A stretch of 64,000 nucleotides of DNA from Hydrogenophaga taeniospiralis CCUG 15921 (GTDB taxonomy: Bacteria > Pseudomonadota > Gammaproteobacteria > Burkholderiales > Burkholderiaceae_C): contig NZ_BCWR01000019.1 in the NCBI RefSeq assembly GCF_001592305.1, positions 150,924 to 214,923 on the forward strand, written 5' to 3'. This document shows, one piece after another, positions 8,024 through 17,594 of the stretch (position 1 is the stretch's first letter; the number at the start of each line of letters is the position of its first letter). The position numbers and the translations under genes are program-made. Under the pieces are notes generated by a model. That model worked only from the letters and a program-made list of their open reading frames with translations. It was not told the origin of the DNA and searched no databases.

Positions 8024-8809
8024 TCAGTTGTCAGCGCCCGCCGCCATCTCCACCTCGGTGGCCGCGACCCCGGATTTGAGGTGCCCGACATACAACAAGG
8101 CCTGCTCGGTGCGCACCGAGGGCACATCGCCTTCGCGCATGTGCAGCAGGTCGGCCGGGCTGATGAGCCGGGGGTCGGCGGTGGTCAGTGGCAGCTGGGC
8201 GTGGCGGTAGGCTTCGAGCACGAACTGCGAGCAGAAGAATCGGTCGTTCTTGACCGCGCCCAGCTGGATCGCTGCGAGGCCGCGGATGCAGAAGTCCCGC
8301 ACCAGGCCGGGGATCAGCGGCAGTTCGCAGTACTGCCGCCCGATGCTGAACGGCGCCTGCAGCACGATGCCGGCGGTGTTGTATTTCTTGCCCACGTGCA
8401 GGCGGGAAAACGCGTTGAGCGCGCCCACCTGGGGCTCGGCGATGCCCGGGTGGCGAAAGGCCACGATAGTGGATTCGCCGTCCATGTACTCCTGCGTGCT
8501 GCGCGTGCGCACGCCCGCGCCGACCGCCTCGACGAAGGTGCCGTCGCCCAGGTAGAGCGCGGCGTGGCTGACGGGCGCGAGCGTGATCAGGCGCACGCCC
8601 ATGGACACCACGCTGTGGGTGGAACTGAGCACGATGTCGCCCGGGCGCAGGTCTTCGGGGGTGATGCGCAACCCGCCGTTGCTCGGTGTGAGCAGCAAGC
8701 GCTGTTGCATGCGCAGGGCGGGCTGGCCGGGTTCGGGTGCGAAGTCCACCCGGGTGGCGCAGCCGGCCACGATCACCAGGCTGGACGCCGCGGCCAGCCG
8801 GCGCGCCAT
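8024..8809 (-). CDS. YiiX/YebB-like papain-fold lipoprotein (NlpC/P60 superfamily)
   Basis: The protein has 261 residues from ATG 8809, which has AGGAA about ten bases upstream. The lipobox is VAGC at about residue 17. The core has features of the permuted NlpC/P60 or YiiX-type amidase fold: LRPGDIVLSS, then a HAALYLGDG segment (catalytic His region), a Phe-Val-Glu-Ala block, and later FFCSQFVLEAY, where the Cys is the likely nucleophile. Such enzymes act on peptides, amide bonds or lipids in the envelope. The substrate is unknown. It lies 31 bases downstream of tgt on the same strand and may be read through from it. Confidence 0.75.
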   Translation of the reverse strand: MARRLAAASSLVIVAGCATRVDFAPEPGQPALRMQQRLLLTPSNGGLRITPEDLRPGDIVLSSTHSVVSMGVRLITLAPVSHAALYLGDGTFVEAVGAGVRTRSTQEYMDGESTIVAFRHPGIAEPQVGALNAFSRLHVGKKYNTAGIVLQAPFSIGRQYCELPLIPGLVRDFCIRGLAAIQLGAVKNDRFFCSQFVLEAYRHAQLPLTTADPRLISPADLLHMREGDVPSVRTEQALLYVGHLKSGVAATEVEMAAGADN

Positions 8810-8840
8810 GGTGGTGAACTTCCTCGTCACCGCGCAGGCC

Positions 8841-10165
<1,325 letters not shown>

Positions 10166-10168
<3 letters not shown>

Positions 10169-10534
10169 CTCCAGCGCCAGGATCCAGGCCACCAGCCTGG
10201 CGGCATCGGCCTCGGACACCACCACCTTGTTGGGCGGCATGGCCAGGCCGCTGACCTTGCCCTTCCAGTGGCTCTCATAAGGGCTGGAGCCGGCCATCAC
10301 GGTGGCGGTGAGCTGCTGCTGCGCGCCTTTCTGGCTCTTGTATTTGGCCGCAACCTCGCGCCAGGCCGGGCCGATGGGGGGCAGACCGTTCGGGCCCTTG
10401 CCGCCGGGCTCGATGTGGTGGCAGGTCATGCAGCCCGCGTTGTTGGCGAGTTTCAGGACCTCGTCGTCACCCGGTGCGGCCCAGGCTTGGGCGGCCAGCA
10501 GGGCGGTGGTCAGTGCAATCAAGAGGCGGTTCAT
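10166..10534 (-). CDS. Periplasmic class I c-type cytochrome
   Basis: The 122-residue protein has a signal peptide (cleavage near AWA, about residue 19). There is a single haem-attachment motif CMTCH at residues 35-39, and Met99 in the GLAMPP segment is the likely sixth haem ligand. It is a small monohaem cytochrome of the c5/c551 type that carries electrons in the periplasm. It is downstream of a PQQ-dehydrogenase-like beta-propeller on the same strand (137-base gap), so it may serve as that protein's electron acceptor; this pairing is inferred. It could equally feed a terminal oxidase. Confidence 0.92.
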
Positions 10535-10670
10535 GGGGCATTTCTCCGTGGGTTTGCTGGGAATGTTTTCAGGCTAGCAGTCGGCCCCGGCGCGGGATTG
10601 ATCTTTGTCAAGGCGCGCGGTGTCCGTCTCAATCCGAAACAGTCGCGCCACCCCGGCGCGGCGGGAGCCG

Positions 10671-12023
10671 TCAGCGGACGGCCGCAGCCGGCGCCACCAC
10701 CAGCACGGTGTGGTTGCGGTCTTCCACCACCCACAGGCGGCCTTGCGAGTCCACCGTGGCACCGGCCGGATTGCCCAGCGGTCGCAGGCTTGGTGCGGCG
10801 GACCAACCCGAGGCGATGTTCTCGCGCGGGCCCTGTGGCCTGCCGTCGGCCCCCAGCCGCCAGGCCACGATGCGCTGGCCCTGGGCGCGGTAGCCGTGCC
10901 AGACCGCCAGCAGCCGCCCGCTCCAGGGCGCCGCGGCCTGCCCGGCGCCGGCCGGGGGCACCACCAGCAACTGCAGCGGCGCCACGTGCGCGGGCCAAGC
11001 CTGGTGTGGCGGACGGTGCGCGGGGCCGCTGCAACGCGCCCGGCCTTCGTAGCCGCGCGCGACCACGCTGCGGGCGCGTGCGTCGCTCACGCAATACGGC
11101 CAGCCGAAGTGGGCGCCGTCCGCCAGCTCGTTGAGCTCTTCGGCCGGGGCTTTGGCATCGCTGTAGTCCACCGAGTTTTCGGCCTGCCAGAGCCGCGCCG
11201 GCTGGCGCCCGCGGGCCGGCACCACGGCCAGTCCCAGCGAGTTGCGCAAGCCGGTGGCGTAAGGCCGCAGCGATTGCAGCGTGAAGCCGGGGCCGCCGAG
11301 CACCGCTTCGTACACCGCCGCGCGGGGCTGCGCACCCTTGGTTTCGGGGCAGGGCTGGGGTTGGCGCTGCTGCTCGTCGCGGCAGGCGTCGGTGGACGAG
11401 CCCATATTGATATAGAGCCGGCCGTCGGCGCCAAACGCGAGTTCCTTGAGCGGGTGCGCGCCGTCGGCGGGCAGGCCGGTGATCAGGTCTTCGCGCTGCA
11501 CCGTCTCGCCCACGGGCGTGCGCCAGATGCTGCCGGCCTCGCCGATGTAGACCTTGCCGTCGGGCCCGCGCACCAGGGCGTGTGGCCGGTCCAGCCCGCT
11601 GGCCAGGGTGCGCAGCCGCCCGGGTTCGCCGGGCTGCCCGGCGGTGCGCAATTCGAGCAGCCGGCCCCGGCGCGGCTCCCAGCTGCCCATGTCCACGATC
11701 CAGAACCGGCCCGGCGCCACCTCCAGCAGGCGGCGCGGCATGCGCAGGCCGTCGCGGGCGTCGGCCACCAGGCCCGCGCACCAGCCCGCCGGCACGGTGA
11801 GCGCCACGCCGGGGTGGCCGGCGCACTGGCCTTGCGGGGTGTAGAGCGGTGTGGGGGCTGCTTGGGCCAGGGGCGCCAGACCCGGAGCGGCCAGGCCCCA
11901 CACGGCCAGGGCGCGCCAGAGGCCCAACCGCCACGACACGGAGCCAGCGCCCGAGGCTGGCGTGGGGCAGGGGGCGTGCAGGTGGTGGGGAAGCGGGTGG
12001 GCCGGGTGCCCTGGGGAGTGCAT
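10671..12023 (-). CDS. PQQ-dependent sugar dehydrogenase-like beta-propeller protein
   Basis: The 450-residue exported protein resembles soluble glucose/L-sorbosone dehydrogenases, six-bladed propellers that oxidise sugars with PQQ. Supporting features are LDRPHALVRGPDGKVYIGEAG, then LAFGADGRLYINMGSS, the ATGLRNSLGLA segment typical of this fold, and the C-terminal GATVDSQGRLWVVEDRNH. The hydrophobic signal region is preceded by about 30 Pro/His-rich residues, so the true start may be GTG at 11939; no clear ribosome binding site supports either start. PQQ-binding residues cannot be confirmed by eye. The neighbouring cytochrome c is a plausible partner. Confidence 0.75.
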   Translation of the reverse strand: MHSPGHPAHPLPHHLHAPCPTPASGAGSVSWRLGLWRALAVWGLAAPGLAPLAQAAPTPLYTPQGQCAGHPGVALTVPAGWCAGLVADARDGLRMPRRLLEVAPGRFWIVDMGSWEPRRGRLLELRTAGQPGEPGRLRTLASGLDRPHALVRGPDGKVYIGEAGSIWRTPVGETVQREDLITGLPADGAHPLKELAFGADGRLYINMGSSTDACRDEQQRQPQPCPETKGAQPRAAVYEAVLGGPGFTLQSLRPYATGLRNSLGLAVVPARGRQPARLWQAENSVDYSDAKAPAEELNELADGAHFGWPYCVSDARARSVVARGYEGRARCSGPAHRPPHQAWPAHVAPLQLLVVPPAGAGQAAAPWSGRLLAVWHGYRAQGQRIVAWRLGADGRPQGPRENIASGWSAAPSLRPLGNPAGATVDSQGRLWVVEDRNHTVLVVAPAAAVR

Positions 12024-12061
12024 CGGCCGATTCTATGGAGCCCGGCGCGCGGGCGGCCGGC

Positions 12062-12277
12062 TCAGCGCAGCGGCGCGATGGAAGTGTCGGCGCCGAGCTG
12101 GAGGGTGTCGTTCAGCGACGCGTTGCGGTCCGAGCTGTCCCAGCCCCAGGCCAGCAGCACGGCGAGTCCGAGCGAGACGATCAGGGCCAGGCCCAGGCGG
12201 AGAAAGATTTCGATCACGTGGCCACTCGGTGCGGGTTGGGGATGTTGGGGGGCGATTGTGCCGGGTGGGTTTGTCAC
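12062..12277 (-). CDS. Possible small membrane protein
   Basis: This short frame (71 codons from GTG 12277) lies between queA and the propeller gene. It encodes one strong transmembrane segment (ALIVSLGLAVLLAWGW) followed by a polar tail. A shorter version from GTG 12217 begins just before that helix and may be the true form. Neither start has a convincing ribosome binding site, and no family is recognised. It is kept because it fits the gap exactly, runs co-directionally 26 bases after queA, and has a natural membrane-helix composition. Confidence 0.4.
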   Translation of the reverse strand: MTNPPGTIAPQHPQPAPSGHVIEIFLRLGLALIVSLGLAVLLAWGWDSSDRNASLNDTLQLGADTSIAPLR

Positions 12278-12303
12278 CGCATGGGGAAAAGTGCGAGCAA
12301 ATG

Positions 12304-13425
12304 TTACGAAGCGGGCCGGCCAAGTATCGGAGTCTTCTGCAGCAGCATCGCGTCGCCGTAGCTGAAAAAGCGGTAACCCTGCGCCACCGCGTGGCGGTAG
12401 AGCGCCATCACGTGCTCGTGGCCGGCGAAGGCGCTCACCAGCATCATCAGCGTGCTCTTGGGCAGGTGGAAGTTGGTCACCAGCACGTCCACCACCTGGA
12501 AAGCGAAGCCGGGCGTGATGAAGATGTTGGTGTCGCCCGTGGTCTGGCCCGAGCGTGCCCAGCTCTCCAGCGTGCGCACGGTCGTGGTCCCCACCGCCAC
12601 CACGCGCCCGCCGCGCGCGCGGCAGTCGGCGATGGCTTGCAGGGTCTCGGTCGGGATCGCGTAGCGCTCGTGGTGCATCACGTGCTCTTCGATGCGCTCG
12701 GTCTTCATCGGCGCAAACGTGCCCGCGCCCACGTGCAGCGTTACGTTGGCGCGCCGCACGCCGCGGGCTTCGAGCGCGGCCAACACGCCGTCGTCGAAAT
12801 GCAGCGCCGCGGTGGGTGCGGCCACGGCGCCGGGCACGCGGGCAAACACGGTCTGGTAGCGGCGCTCGTCGTCGGCGTTGTCCGCGTGGGTGATGTAGGG
12901 CGGCAGCGGCACGTGGCCGTGGCGCGCCATCAGCTCGTAGGGCGTTTCGCCGGCCGGCCCGGTCAGGCGCAGGCGGAACAGCTGGCCCTGCTCATCGGGC
13001 CAGCGGCCGAGGAACACCGCATCAAAACCGCCGCCCCGCAGGCCGCCCGCCAGGTGCAGCAGGCCGCCGGGCTGCGGCTTCTTGCTCACGCGGATGTGCG
13101 CCACCACCTCCTGCCCCGAACCGTCCAGCGCCTCGTGCGGCAGCAGCACGCGCTCGATCAGGATCTCGAACTTGCCACCCGAGGCTTTCTCGCCGAAGAG
13201 TCGGGCCTTGACCACCTGCGTGTCGTTGAACACCAGCAGGTCGCCCGGCTGCAGCAGGCCGGGCAGTTCGCGGAAGATGCGGTCCACCGGCACCGCCCCG
13301 GTGCCGTCGAGCAGGCGCGAGGCGCTGCGTTCGGCGGCGGGGTGCTGGGCGATGAGTTCGTCGGGGAGCGCGAAATCGAAATCGGCGACGGTGAATGTGC
13401 GCGCCGCAAGGGAAGAAGCGTTCAT
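12304..13425 (-). CDS. queA: S-adenosylmethionine:tRNA ribosyltransferase-isomerase
   Basis: QueA transfers and rearranges the ribosyl moiety of SAM onto preQ1-tRNA to form epoxyqueuosine. The 373-residue protein shows the family hallmarks: an N-terminal [13 protein letters not shown] block, [21 protein letters not shown] (the long conserved central motif) and the C-terminal [14 protein letters not shown] and [12 protein letters not shown] 13425 gives a protein about 20 residues longer at the N-terminus than many homologues. It is divergent from recG, with 79 bases between start codons that must hold both promoters. Confidence 0.96.
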   Translation of the reverse strand: MNASSLAARTFTVADFDFALPDELIAQHPAAERSASRLLDGTGAVPVDRIFRELPGLLQPGDLLVFNDTQVVKARLFGEKASGGKFEILIERVLLPHEALDGSGQEVVAHIRVSKKPQPGGLLHLAGGLRGGGFDAVFLGRWPDEQGQLFRLRLTGPAGETPYELMARHGHVPLPPYITHADNADDERRYQTVFARVPGAVAAPTAALHFDDGVLAALEARGVRRANVTLHVGAGTFAPMKTERIEEHVMHHERYAIPTETLQAIADCRARGGRVVAVGTTTVRTLESWARSGQTTGDTNIFITPGFAFQVVDVLVTNFHLPKSTLMMLVSAFAGHEHVMALYRHAVAQGYRFFSYGDAMLLQKTPILGRPAS

Positions 13426-13504
13426 GCTGCTTGAGGGCCGGACAAGGCCCGTTCCAAGTGAAAGTGGCGAGAGGGGTGGATAAAAAGACAGGCAGAATTG
13501 TCCC

Positions 13505-15604
13505 ATGCCCGACGCCCAGCCCGCCCCCGCCAAGGCGCTTTCTGCCCCGCAGAAAGCCCTGCACAAGCTGGGGCTCAGGCGCGACATCGACCTGGCGCTG
13601 CACCTGCCGCTGCGCTACGAAGACGAAACCCGCGTGGTGCGCCTGAGCGATGCGCGCGACGGGCAGACCGTGCAGGTGGAAGGCACGGTCACGCATCAGG
13701 AGATCACGATGCGCCCGCGCCGCCAACTGCTGGTGACGCTGGACGACGGCAGCGACACCTGCACCCTGCGCTTCTTCAGCTTCTACCCCTCGCACCAGAA
13801 GGCGCTGGCCGTGGGCGCTCGCGTGCGGGTGCGCGGTGAGGTCCGTGGCGGTTTCATGGGCCGCACCATGGTGCACCCGGCGTTTCACGCGGCCGGCGGT
13901 GAACTGCCCGACGCGCTCACGCCGGTGTACCCGACCAGCGCCCAACTGCCCCAGGCCTACCTGCGCAAGGTGGTGGCCAGTGGCCTGGCGCGCGCCGACC
14001 TGAGCGAAACCCTGCCCCCCGAGTTGCTGGACGGCCTGAAGGCGGTGGTGCACGGCACCTGGACGCTGCGCGACGCCCTGCGCTATCTGCACCACCCGGG
14101 GCCGGACGTGTCGCTCGACGCGCTCGAAGACCGCAGCCACCCGGCCTGGCAGCGCCTGAAGGCCGAAGAGTTGCTGGCCCAGCAGCTGTCGCAGCTGACG
14201 GCCAAACGCGAGCGCGATGCCCTGCGCGCGCCGGCCTTGCGCACGGCGCCGGGTGGCCTGCACGAACAGCTGCTCGCCGTGTTGCCCTTCGCGCTGACGG
14301 GCGCGCAGCGCCGCGTGGGCGAGGAGATCGCGCGCGATCTGGCGCGATCCGTGCCCATGCACCGCCTGCTGCAGGGCGACGTGGGCTCGGGCAAGACGGT
14401 GGTGGCCGCGCTGGCCGCCGCCATCGCCATCGACTCGGGCTGGCAGTGCGCGCTGATGGCGCCCACCGAGATCCTGGCCGAACAGCATTTCGCCAAGCTC
14501 ATTGGCTGGCTGGAGCCGCTGCTCGCACCGCTGGGCAAACGCGTGGCCTGGCTCACCGGTGGCCAGAAAAAGAAGCAGCGCAGCGAGATGCTGGCGCTGA
14601 TCGCCAGCGGCGAAGCCGCGCTGGTGGTGGGCACGCACGCCGTGATCCAGGACCAGGTGGTGTTTCAGAACCTGGCGCTGGCCATCATCGACGAGCAGCA
14701 CCGGTTTGGCGTGGCGCAGCGGCTGGCCTTGAGGTCCAAGACGACCGAGGGCGACGATGGGCAATCGCGTGAGCCCCACATGCTCATGATGACGGCGACG
14801 CCGATCCCTCGCACGCTCGCCATGAGCTACTACGCCGACCTCGACGTCTCCACCATCGACGAGCTGCCGCCCGGGCGCACGCCCATCGTCACCAAGGTCG
14901 TGTCCGACCAGCGCCGCCACGAGGTGATCGAACGCATCCGCGCTCAGGTGGCGCAGGGCCGGCAGGTCTACTGGGTGTGTCCGCTGATCGAAGAGAGCGA
15001 GGCGCTGGACCTGTCGAATGCCACGGCAACCCACGCCGAACTCAGCACCTCACTGCAAGGCGTGCTGGTCGGCCTGCTGCATTCGCGCATGCCGGTGGCC
15101 GAGAAGAAGGCGGTGATGTCGCTCTTCACCAGCGGCCACATGGGCGTGCTGGTGTCCACCACGGTGATCGAGGTCGGGGTGGACGTGCCCAACGCCTCGC
15201 TGATGGTGATCGAACACGCCGAACGCTTCGGCCTGAGCCAGTTGCACCAGCTGCGCGGCCGGGTGGGGCGCGGCGCGGCGGCCTCGGCCTGCGTGCTGCT
15301 CTACACCCCGCCCGAGGGCGGGCGCCTGGGTGAAACCGCGCGCGAGCGCCTCAAGGCCATGGCGGAAACCAACGATGGTTTTGAAATTGCCCGCCGAGAC
15401 CTGGAGATCCGCGGCCCGGGCGAATTCTTGGGTGCCCGCCAGTCGGGTGCCACGATGCTGCGCTTCGCCGATCTGGCCACCGACGGCCACCTGCTCGACT
15501 GGGCCCGGGGCGCCGCTGCAGAAATGCTGGCGCAGCACCCGGCGGCGGCCGAAAAGCACATCGCCCGCTGGCTCGGCAGCAAAGCCGAATACCTGAAGGC
15601 ATGA
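13505..15604 (+). CDS. recG: ATP-dependent DNA helicase RecG
   Basis: RecG remodels stalled forks and branch-migrates Holliday junctions. The 699-residue protein has an N-terminal wedge/OB domain (about 40-140, with [10 protein letters not shown]). Walker A GSGKT is near residues 293-298, the DEQH box (IIDEQHRFG) near 396-399, [10 protein letters not shown] motif III, and the C-terminal helicase lobe with QLRGRVGRG. The C-terminal wedge ends in [17 protein letters not shown]. Degenerate copies of exactly this 3' end recur at 16255-16313 and 16874-16953 between the lipoprotein genes downstream. The gene order recG-oxyR is otherwise normal for the group. Confidence 0.97.
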   Translation: MPDAQPAPAKALSAPQKALHKLGLRRDIDLALHLPLRYEDETRVVRLSDARDGQTVQVEGTVTHQEITMRPRRQLLVTLDDGSDTCTLRFFSFYPSHQKALAVGARVRVRGEVRGGFMGRTMVHPAFHAAGGELPDALTPVYPTSAQLPQAYLRKVVASGLARADLSETLPPELLDGLKAVVHGTWTLRDALRYLHHPGPDVSLDALEDRSHPAWQRLKAEELLAQQLSQLTAKRERDALRAPALRTAPGGLHEQLLAVLPFALTGAQRRVGEEIARDLARSVPMHRLLQGDVGSGKTVVAALAAAIAIDSGWQCALMAPTEILAEQHFAKLIGWLEPLLAPLGKRVAWLTGGQKKKQRSEMLALIASGEAALVVGTHAVIQDQVVFQNLALAIIDEQHRFGVAQRLALRSKTTEGDDGQSREPHMLMMTATPIPRTLAMSYYADLDVSTIDELPPGRTPIVTKVVSDQRRHEVIERIRAQVAQGRQVYWVCPLIEESEALDLSNATATHAELSTSLQGVLVGLLHSRMPVAEKKAVMSLFTSGHMGVLVSTTVIEVGVDVPNASLMVIEHAERFGLSQLHQLRGRVGRGAAASACVLLYTPPEGGRLGETARERLKAMAETNDGFEIARRDLEIRGPGEFLGARQSGATMLRFADLATDGHLLDWARGAAAEMLAQHPAAAEKHIARWLGSKAEYLKA

Positions 15605-15620
15605 GCCTTCGAGATTCGAT

Positions 15621-16088
15621 TTACAGAGCGGTCCAGGGTTCGTCGAAGGCAAATGCGTCCGGGAACCCCTCTGCATCGAGCTTGCTTTTGTCTCCGAAAT
15701 AGAGCTTGCCGCCTTTGATTAGCAGCAGGGTCTTGAAAGGAGCACCCACACCCTCGACGATGGCTGCTTTCTCGCCCTCGTCATCACCGATGGTCTTCGG
15801 GCCCTGTAGGACATAGGTGTAGCTGACGTACGGTCTGATAGAAAGACCCAGGTCCTTGCAGTCGGGGCTGGAGCCGGAGTAGCTCACGGGGGTCATCTTC
15901 AACGTCGAGTTGTCGATCTTCTCGACCGTTACGATCGTCGCTAACGCCAAGCCGGAAGCGCTGCTGGGTGGGCTGCACTTCAGCCAGGTGCCAACATAGG
16001 GTTCGGTTGTTGAGGTTTCGTCCGAGCCGCCGCAGGCGCTCAGCAGCAGGGGCGTGGCGAGGGCGAGCGCCCAAAAGTGTTTTTTCAT
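15621..16088 (-). CDS. Tandem lipoprotein A
   Basis: The protein has 155 residues with signal peptide MKKHFWALALATPLLLSAC, where the last Cys is the lipidation site. ATG 16088 is preferred because GGAGG is eight bases upstream; ATG 16094 would leave only two. The mature protein begins with a short Gly/Ser/Glu linker. It then carries YVGTWLKC and, near the end, DAEGFPDA, both shared with lipoproteins B and C, but is otherwise strongly diverged. Its stop lies 16 bases from the recG stop (convergent). No known domain. It is one of three tandem copies created by duplication of the recG-oxyR interval. Confidence 0.75.
   Translation of the reverse strand: MKKHFWALALATPLLLSACGGSDETSTTEPYVGTWLKCSPPSSASGLALATIVTVEKIDNSTLKMTPVSYSGSSPDCKDLGLSIRPYVSYTYVLQGPKTIGDDEGEKAAIVEGVGAPFKTLLLIKGGKLYFGDKSKLDAEGFPDAFAFDEPWTAL
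16030..16086 (-). repeat. 57-bp near-identical repeat, copy 1 (signal peptide of lipoprotein A)
   Basis: The repeat encodes the signal peptide and lipobox of lipoprotein A. It differs from copies 2 and 3 (16735-16791, 17372-17428) at a single base. The surrounding mature coding sequences are far more diverged. Confidence 0.85.
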
Positions 16089-16196
16089 ATTCATGCCCTC
16101 CGTAAGGGGTTTTTTGGTGTTTTTACCGCCGCTTGTACGGTCGGCCAGACCGTATCTCAGCAACGTGCTCACGTTGTGCCGCGATGGCCGGTGTAC

Positions 16197-16313
16197 CTGA
16201 CGCTGACTGAACGCAAAAATACCGTGGCCGTGGCGCGCGAACGCCTCAAGGTCGTGACCGAAAAGCACATCGCCCGCTGGTTGGGCGGGCGATGTGGGTT
16301 TTTCAAGGCCTGA
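16197..16313 (+). pseudogene. Chimeric scar: oxyR 5' end fused to recG 3' end
   Basis: Read on the plus strand, 16197-16244 encodes LTLTERKNTVAVARER, matching the OxyR N-terminus MTLTELKYIVAVARER with its ATG changed to CTG. After about ten bases, 16255-16313 encodes [10 protein letters not shown]...FKA-stop, matching the RecG C-terminus [21 protein letters not shown]. The two fragments lie head-to-tail, exactly as a tandem duplication of an interval running from the recG tail to the oxyR head would leave them. No functional protein is expected. Confidence 0.8.
16266..16303. terminator. Hairpin terminator-like structure inside recG-tail remnant
   Basis: A 12-bp perfect stem (16266-16277 with 16285-16296) and seven-base loop, followed on the plus strand by GGTTTTT and on the minus strand by CTTTT. 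The native recG 3' end does not form this stem, so it arose by base changes in the duplicated remnant. On the minus strand it lies just after lipoprotein B and could end its transcript. Confidence 0.6.
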
Positions 16314-16322
16314 GCCCGATGA

Positions 16323-16799
16323 TCAACGTCTGACGGTGGCGCGGCTCATGTCAAGCGTGGTCGGGAACCCTTCGGCATCCACTGGAGAGCCTTCGGGGGA
16401 TTCGAACCAGCGGTCGCCCTCGACGTAGTGGATGTCCTTTTCAGCGTCGTTGCCGAGCGTCGCGGTGACTTTGTCGACCGTCTTGCCGCTGACGGAGCCC
16501 GTGCCATGAATGGTCAAGGAGGCGGGAAGTGTCTCACTGGAAGAGGGTGCGCCCGAGCAATTTGCATTGGCGAAAACACGCAAAGTCAGCGTCCCGGATA
16601 CGAGGTTGTCGTTGGACTTGTTCAGGGTGACTTCGCCCGCGGCTGACGACGAGCCGTCAGCCTCGCACGGAATGTCCCAGACGCCCACGTACTTGCCGGC
16701 CGGCGAGCTGTCTACTGGGTCATCACCACTAGGGCCGCAGGCGCTCAGCAGCAGGGGCGTGGCGAGGGCGAGCGCCCAGAAGTGTTTTTTCGTGTTCAT
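16323..16799 (-). CDS. Tandem lipoprotein B
   Basis: The protein has 158 residues and begins MNTKKHFWALALATPLLL with lipobox LSAC. The Met that starts A and C is replaced by Thr here, and the GGAGG seen before A and C is absent, so initiation must use ATG 16799 with a poor ribosome binding site. The mature part shares SSPAGKYVGVW, an early Cys and DAEGFPTT with its neighbours. B and C are closer to each other than to A, with a matching SSPA-KYVGVW DNA stretch. It may be weakly expressed. Function unknown. Confidence 0.7.
   Translation of the reverse strand: MNTKKHFWALALATPLLLSACGPSGDDPVDSSPAGKYVGVWDIPCEADGSSSAAGEVTLNKSNDNLVSGTLTLRVFANANCSGAPSSSETLPASLTIHGTGSVSGKTVDKVTATLGNDAEKDIHYVEGDRWFESPEGSPVDAEGFPTTLDMSRATVRR
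16735..16791 (-). repeat. 57-bp identical repeat, copy 2 (signal peptide of lipoprotein B)
   Basis: Identical over all 57 bases to copy 3 (17372-17428) by direct reading, and one base different from copy 1. It encodes the signal peptide of lipoprotein B. Confidence 0.88.
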
Positions 16800-16873
16800 C
16801 TTTGATAGGGTTGATGTTGTGGAGCTGTTTCAGTGGCGCTTCGCTGATCCGGCGACGGGCATGTGTTTGCGGG

Positions 16874-16953
16874 CATGCTGGCACAGTACCTTGCGGTGGC
16901 CGAACAACACATCTCCCGAGGTGGGCGGTCGAAGCGAATTCTTGAAGACCTGG
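16874..16953 (+). pseudogene. Second decayed recG 3'-end remnant
   Basis: In one plus-strand frame this reads MLAQYLAVAEQHISR then GRSKRILEDL, which aligns without gaps to the RecG C-terminus [15 protein letters not shown] then [10 protein letters not shown]. The recG stop codon has been lost. It occupies the position between lipoproteins B and C equivalent to that of the first remnant between A and B, and is more diverged at its 3' end. Confidence 0.7.
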
Positions 16954-16971
16954 CAGCCTTCGGTGACAGGG

Positions 16972-17430
16972 TTATTTGCGTCGCAGCACGAAATCACTGC
17001 CCACGGTGGTCGGGTAGCCTTCGGCATCGCGCGCACCGCTGGAGCGCATATGAATCTCGGCACCCTGCACCAGCCAGAGCTCCTTGGTCTGTGTTGCGCC
17101 CAGATGGGCGCTCACCCGGTCCGCACCCGCCGTTTGCCCGTTGATGGACATGGAGCCCTGCACATGGTTGCCTGGGGAGCCTTTGCCGCTGCAGGTCGAT
17201 CCCGAGTGCACTGTGCCGTCCGCATCGATGGTCAGGTTGGCCGCACCGGTCTTGGTGAATGTCCAGTCCTGCAAGACAGAAGATCCATTGCCCAGATTCA
17301 CGCAGGGCGCCGCCCAGACACCCACGTACTTGTCGGCCGGTGAGCTGTCCGCGGGGGCGTCGCTGCCGCCGCCGCAGGCGCTCAGCAGCAGGGGCGTGGC
17401 GAGGGCGAGCGCCCAGAAGTGTTTTTTCAT
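16972..17430 (-). CDS. Tandem lipoprotein C
   Basis: The protein has 152 residues, signal peptide MKKHFWALALATPLLLSAC, then GGGSDAPADSSPADKYVGVW. ATG 17430 has GGAGG eight bases upstream; ATG 17436 would be too close to it. The mature part has three Cys residues, a polar beta-rich composition, and the shared DAEGYPTT near the end followed by a basic tail. It is the copy nearest oxyR and is divergent from it (165 bases between starts). No known domain. It may share a promoter region with oxyR, so an oxidative-stress link is possible but untested. Confidence 0.75.
   Translation of the reverse strand: MKKHFWALALATPLLLSACGGGSDAPADSSPADKYVGVWAAPCVNLGNGSSVLQDWTFTKTGAANLTIDADGTVHSGSTCSGKGSPGNHVQGSMSINGQTAGADRVSAHLGATQTKELWLVQGAEIHMRSSGARDAEGYPTTVGSDFVLRRK
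17372..17428 (-). repeat. 57-bp identical repeat, copy 3 (signal peptide of lipoprotein C)
   Basis: Same sequence as copy 2. It encodes the signal peptide and lipobox of lipoprotein C. Confidence 0.88.
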
Positions 17431-17536
17431 GTTCATGTCCTCCGTGAGGGTTTTTGGTGTGGTGGAGCCGTTCCAGCGGCCCGGTTCTGGGCGTGTGCGG
17501 CACGGGAATATAACAATTTGTCACCAAACGCCTGTT

Positions 17537-17556
17537 GATCGAGCACAAGTTCGATC
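17537..17556. promoter_or_regulatory. Inverted repeat upstream of oxyR (candidate LysR-type site)
   Basis: GATCGA and TCGATC flank an eight-base spacer 38 bases before the oxyR start. It contains a T-N11-A pattern, the usual LysR-family core. It may be the OxyR autoregulatory site shared with the divergent lipoprotein C gene; inferred only. Confidence 0.4.
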
Positions 17557-17594
17557 ATGGGGGCGGGGTGTGGAGTCGGCGCAAAATACCGGCC

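Noticed and set aside
13022..15034. Long open frame on the minus strand opposite recG
   Set aside because: It has the His/Arg/Gly-rich composition of antisense frames in GC-rich DNA and covers the clear recG gene.
16030..17428. Three 57-bp repeats as a possible CRISPR or tandem array
   Set aside because: The repeats lie inside the coding start of three lipoprotein genes and are hundreds of bases apart; there are no spacers of even length and no cas genes.
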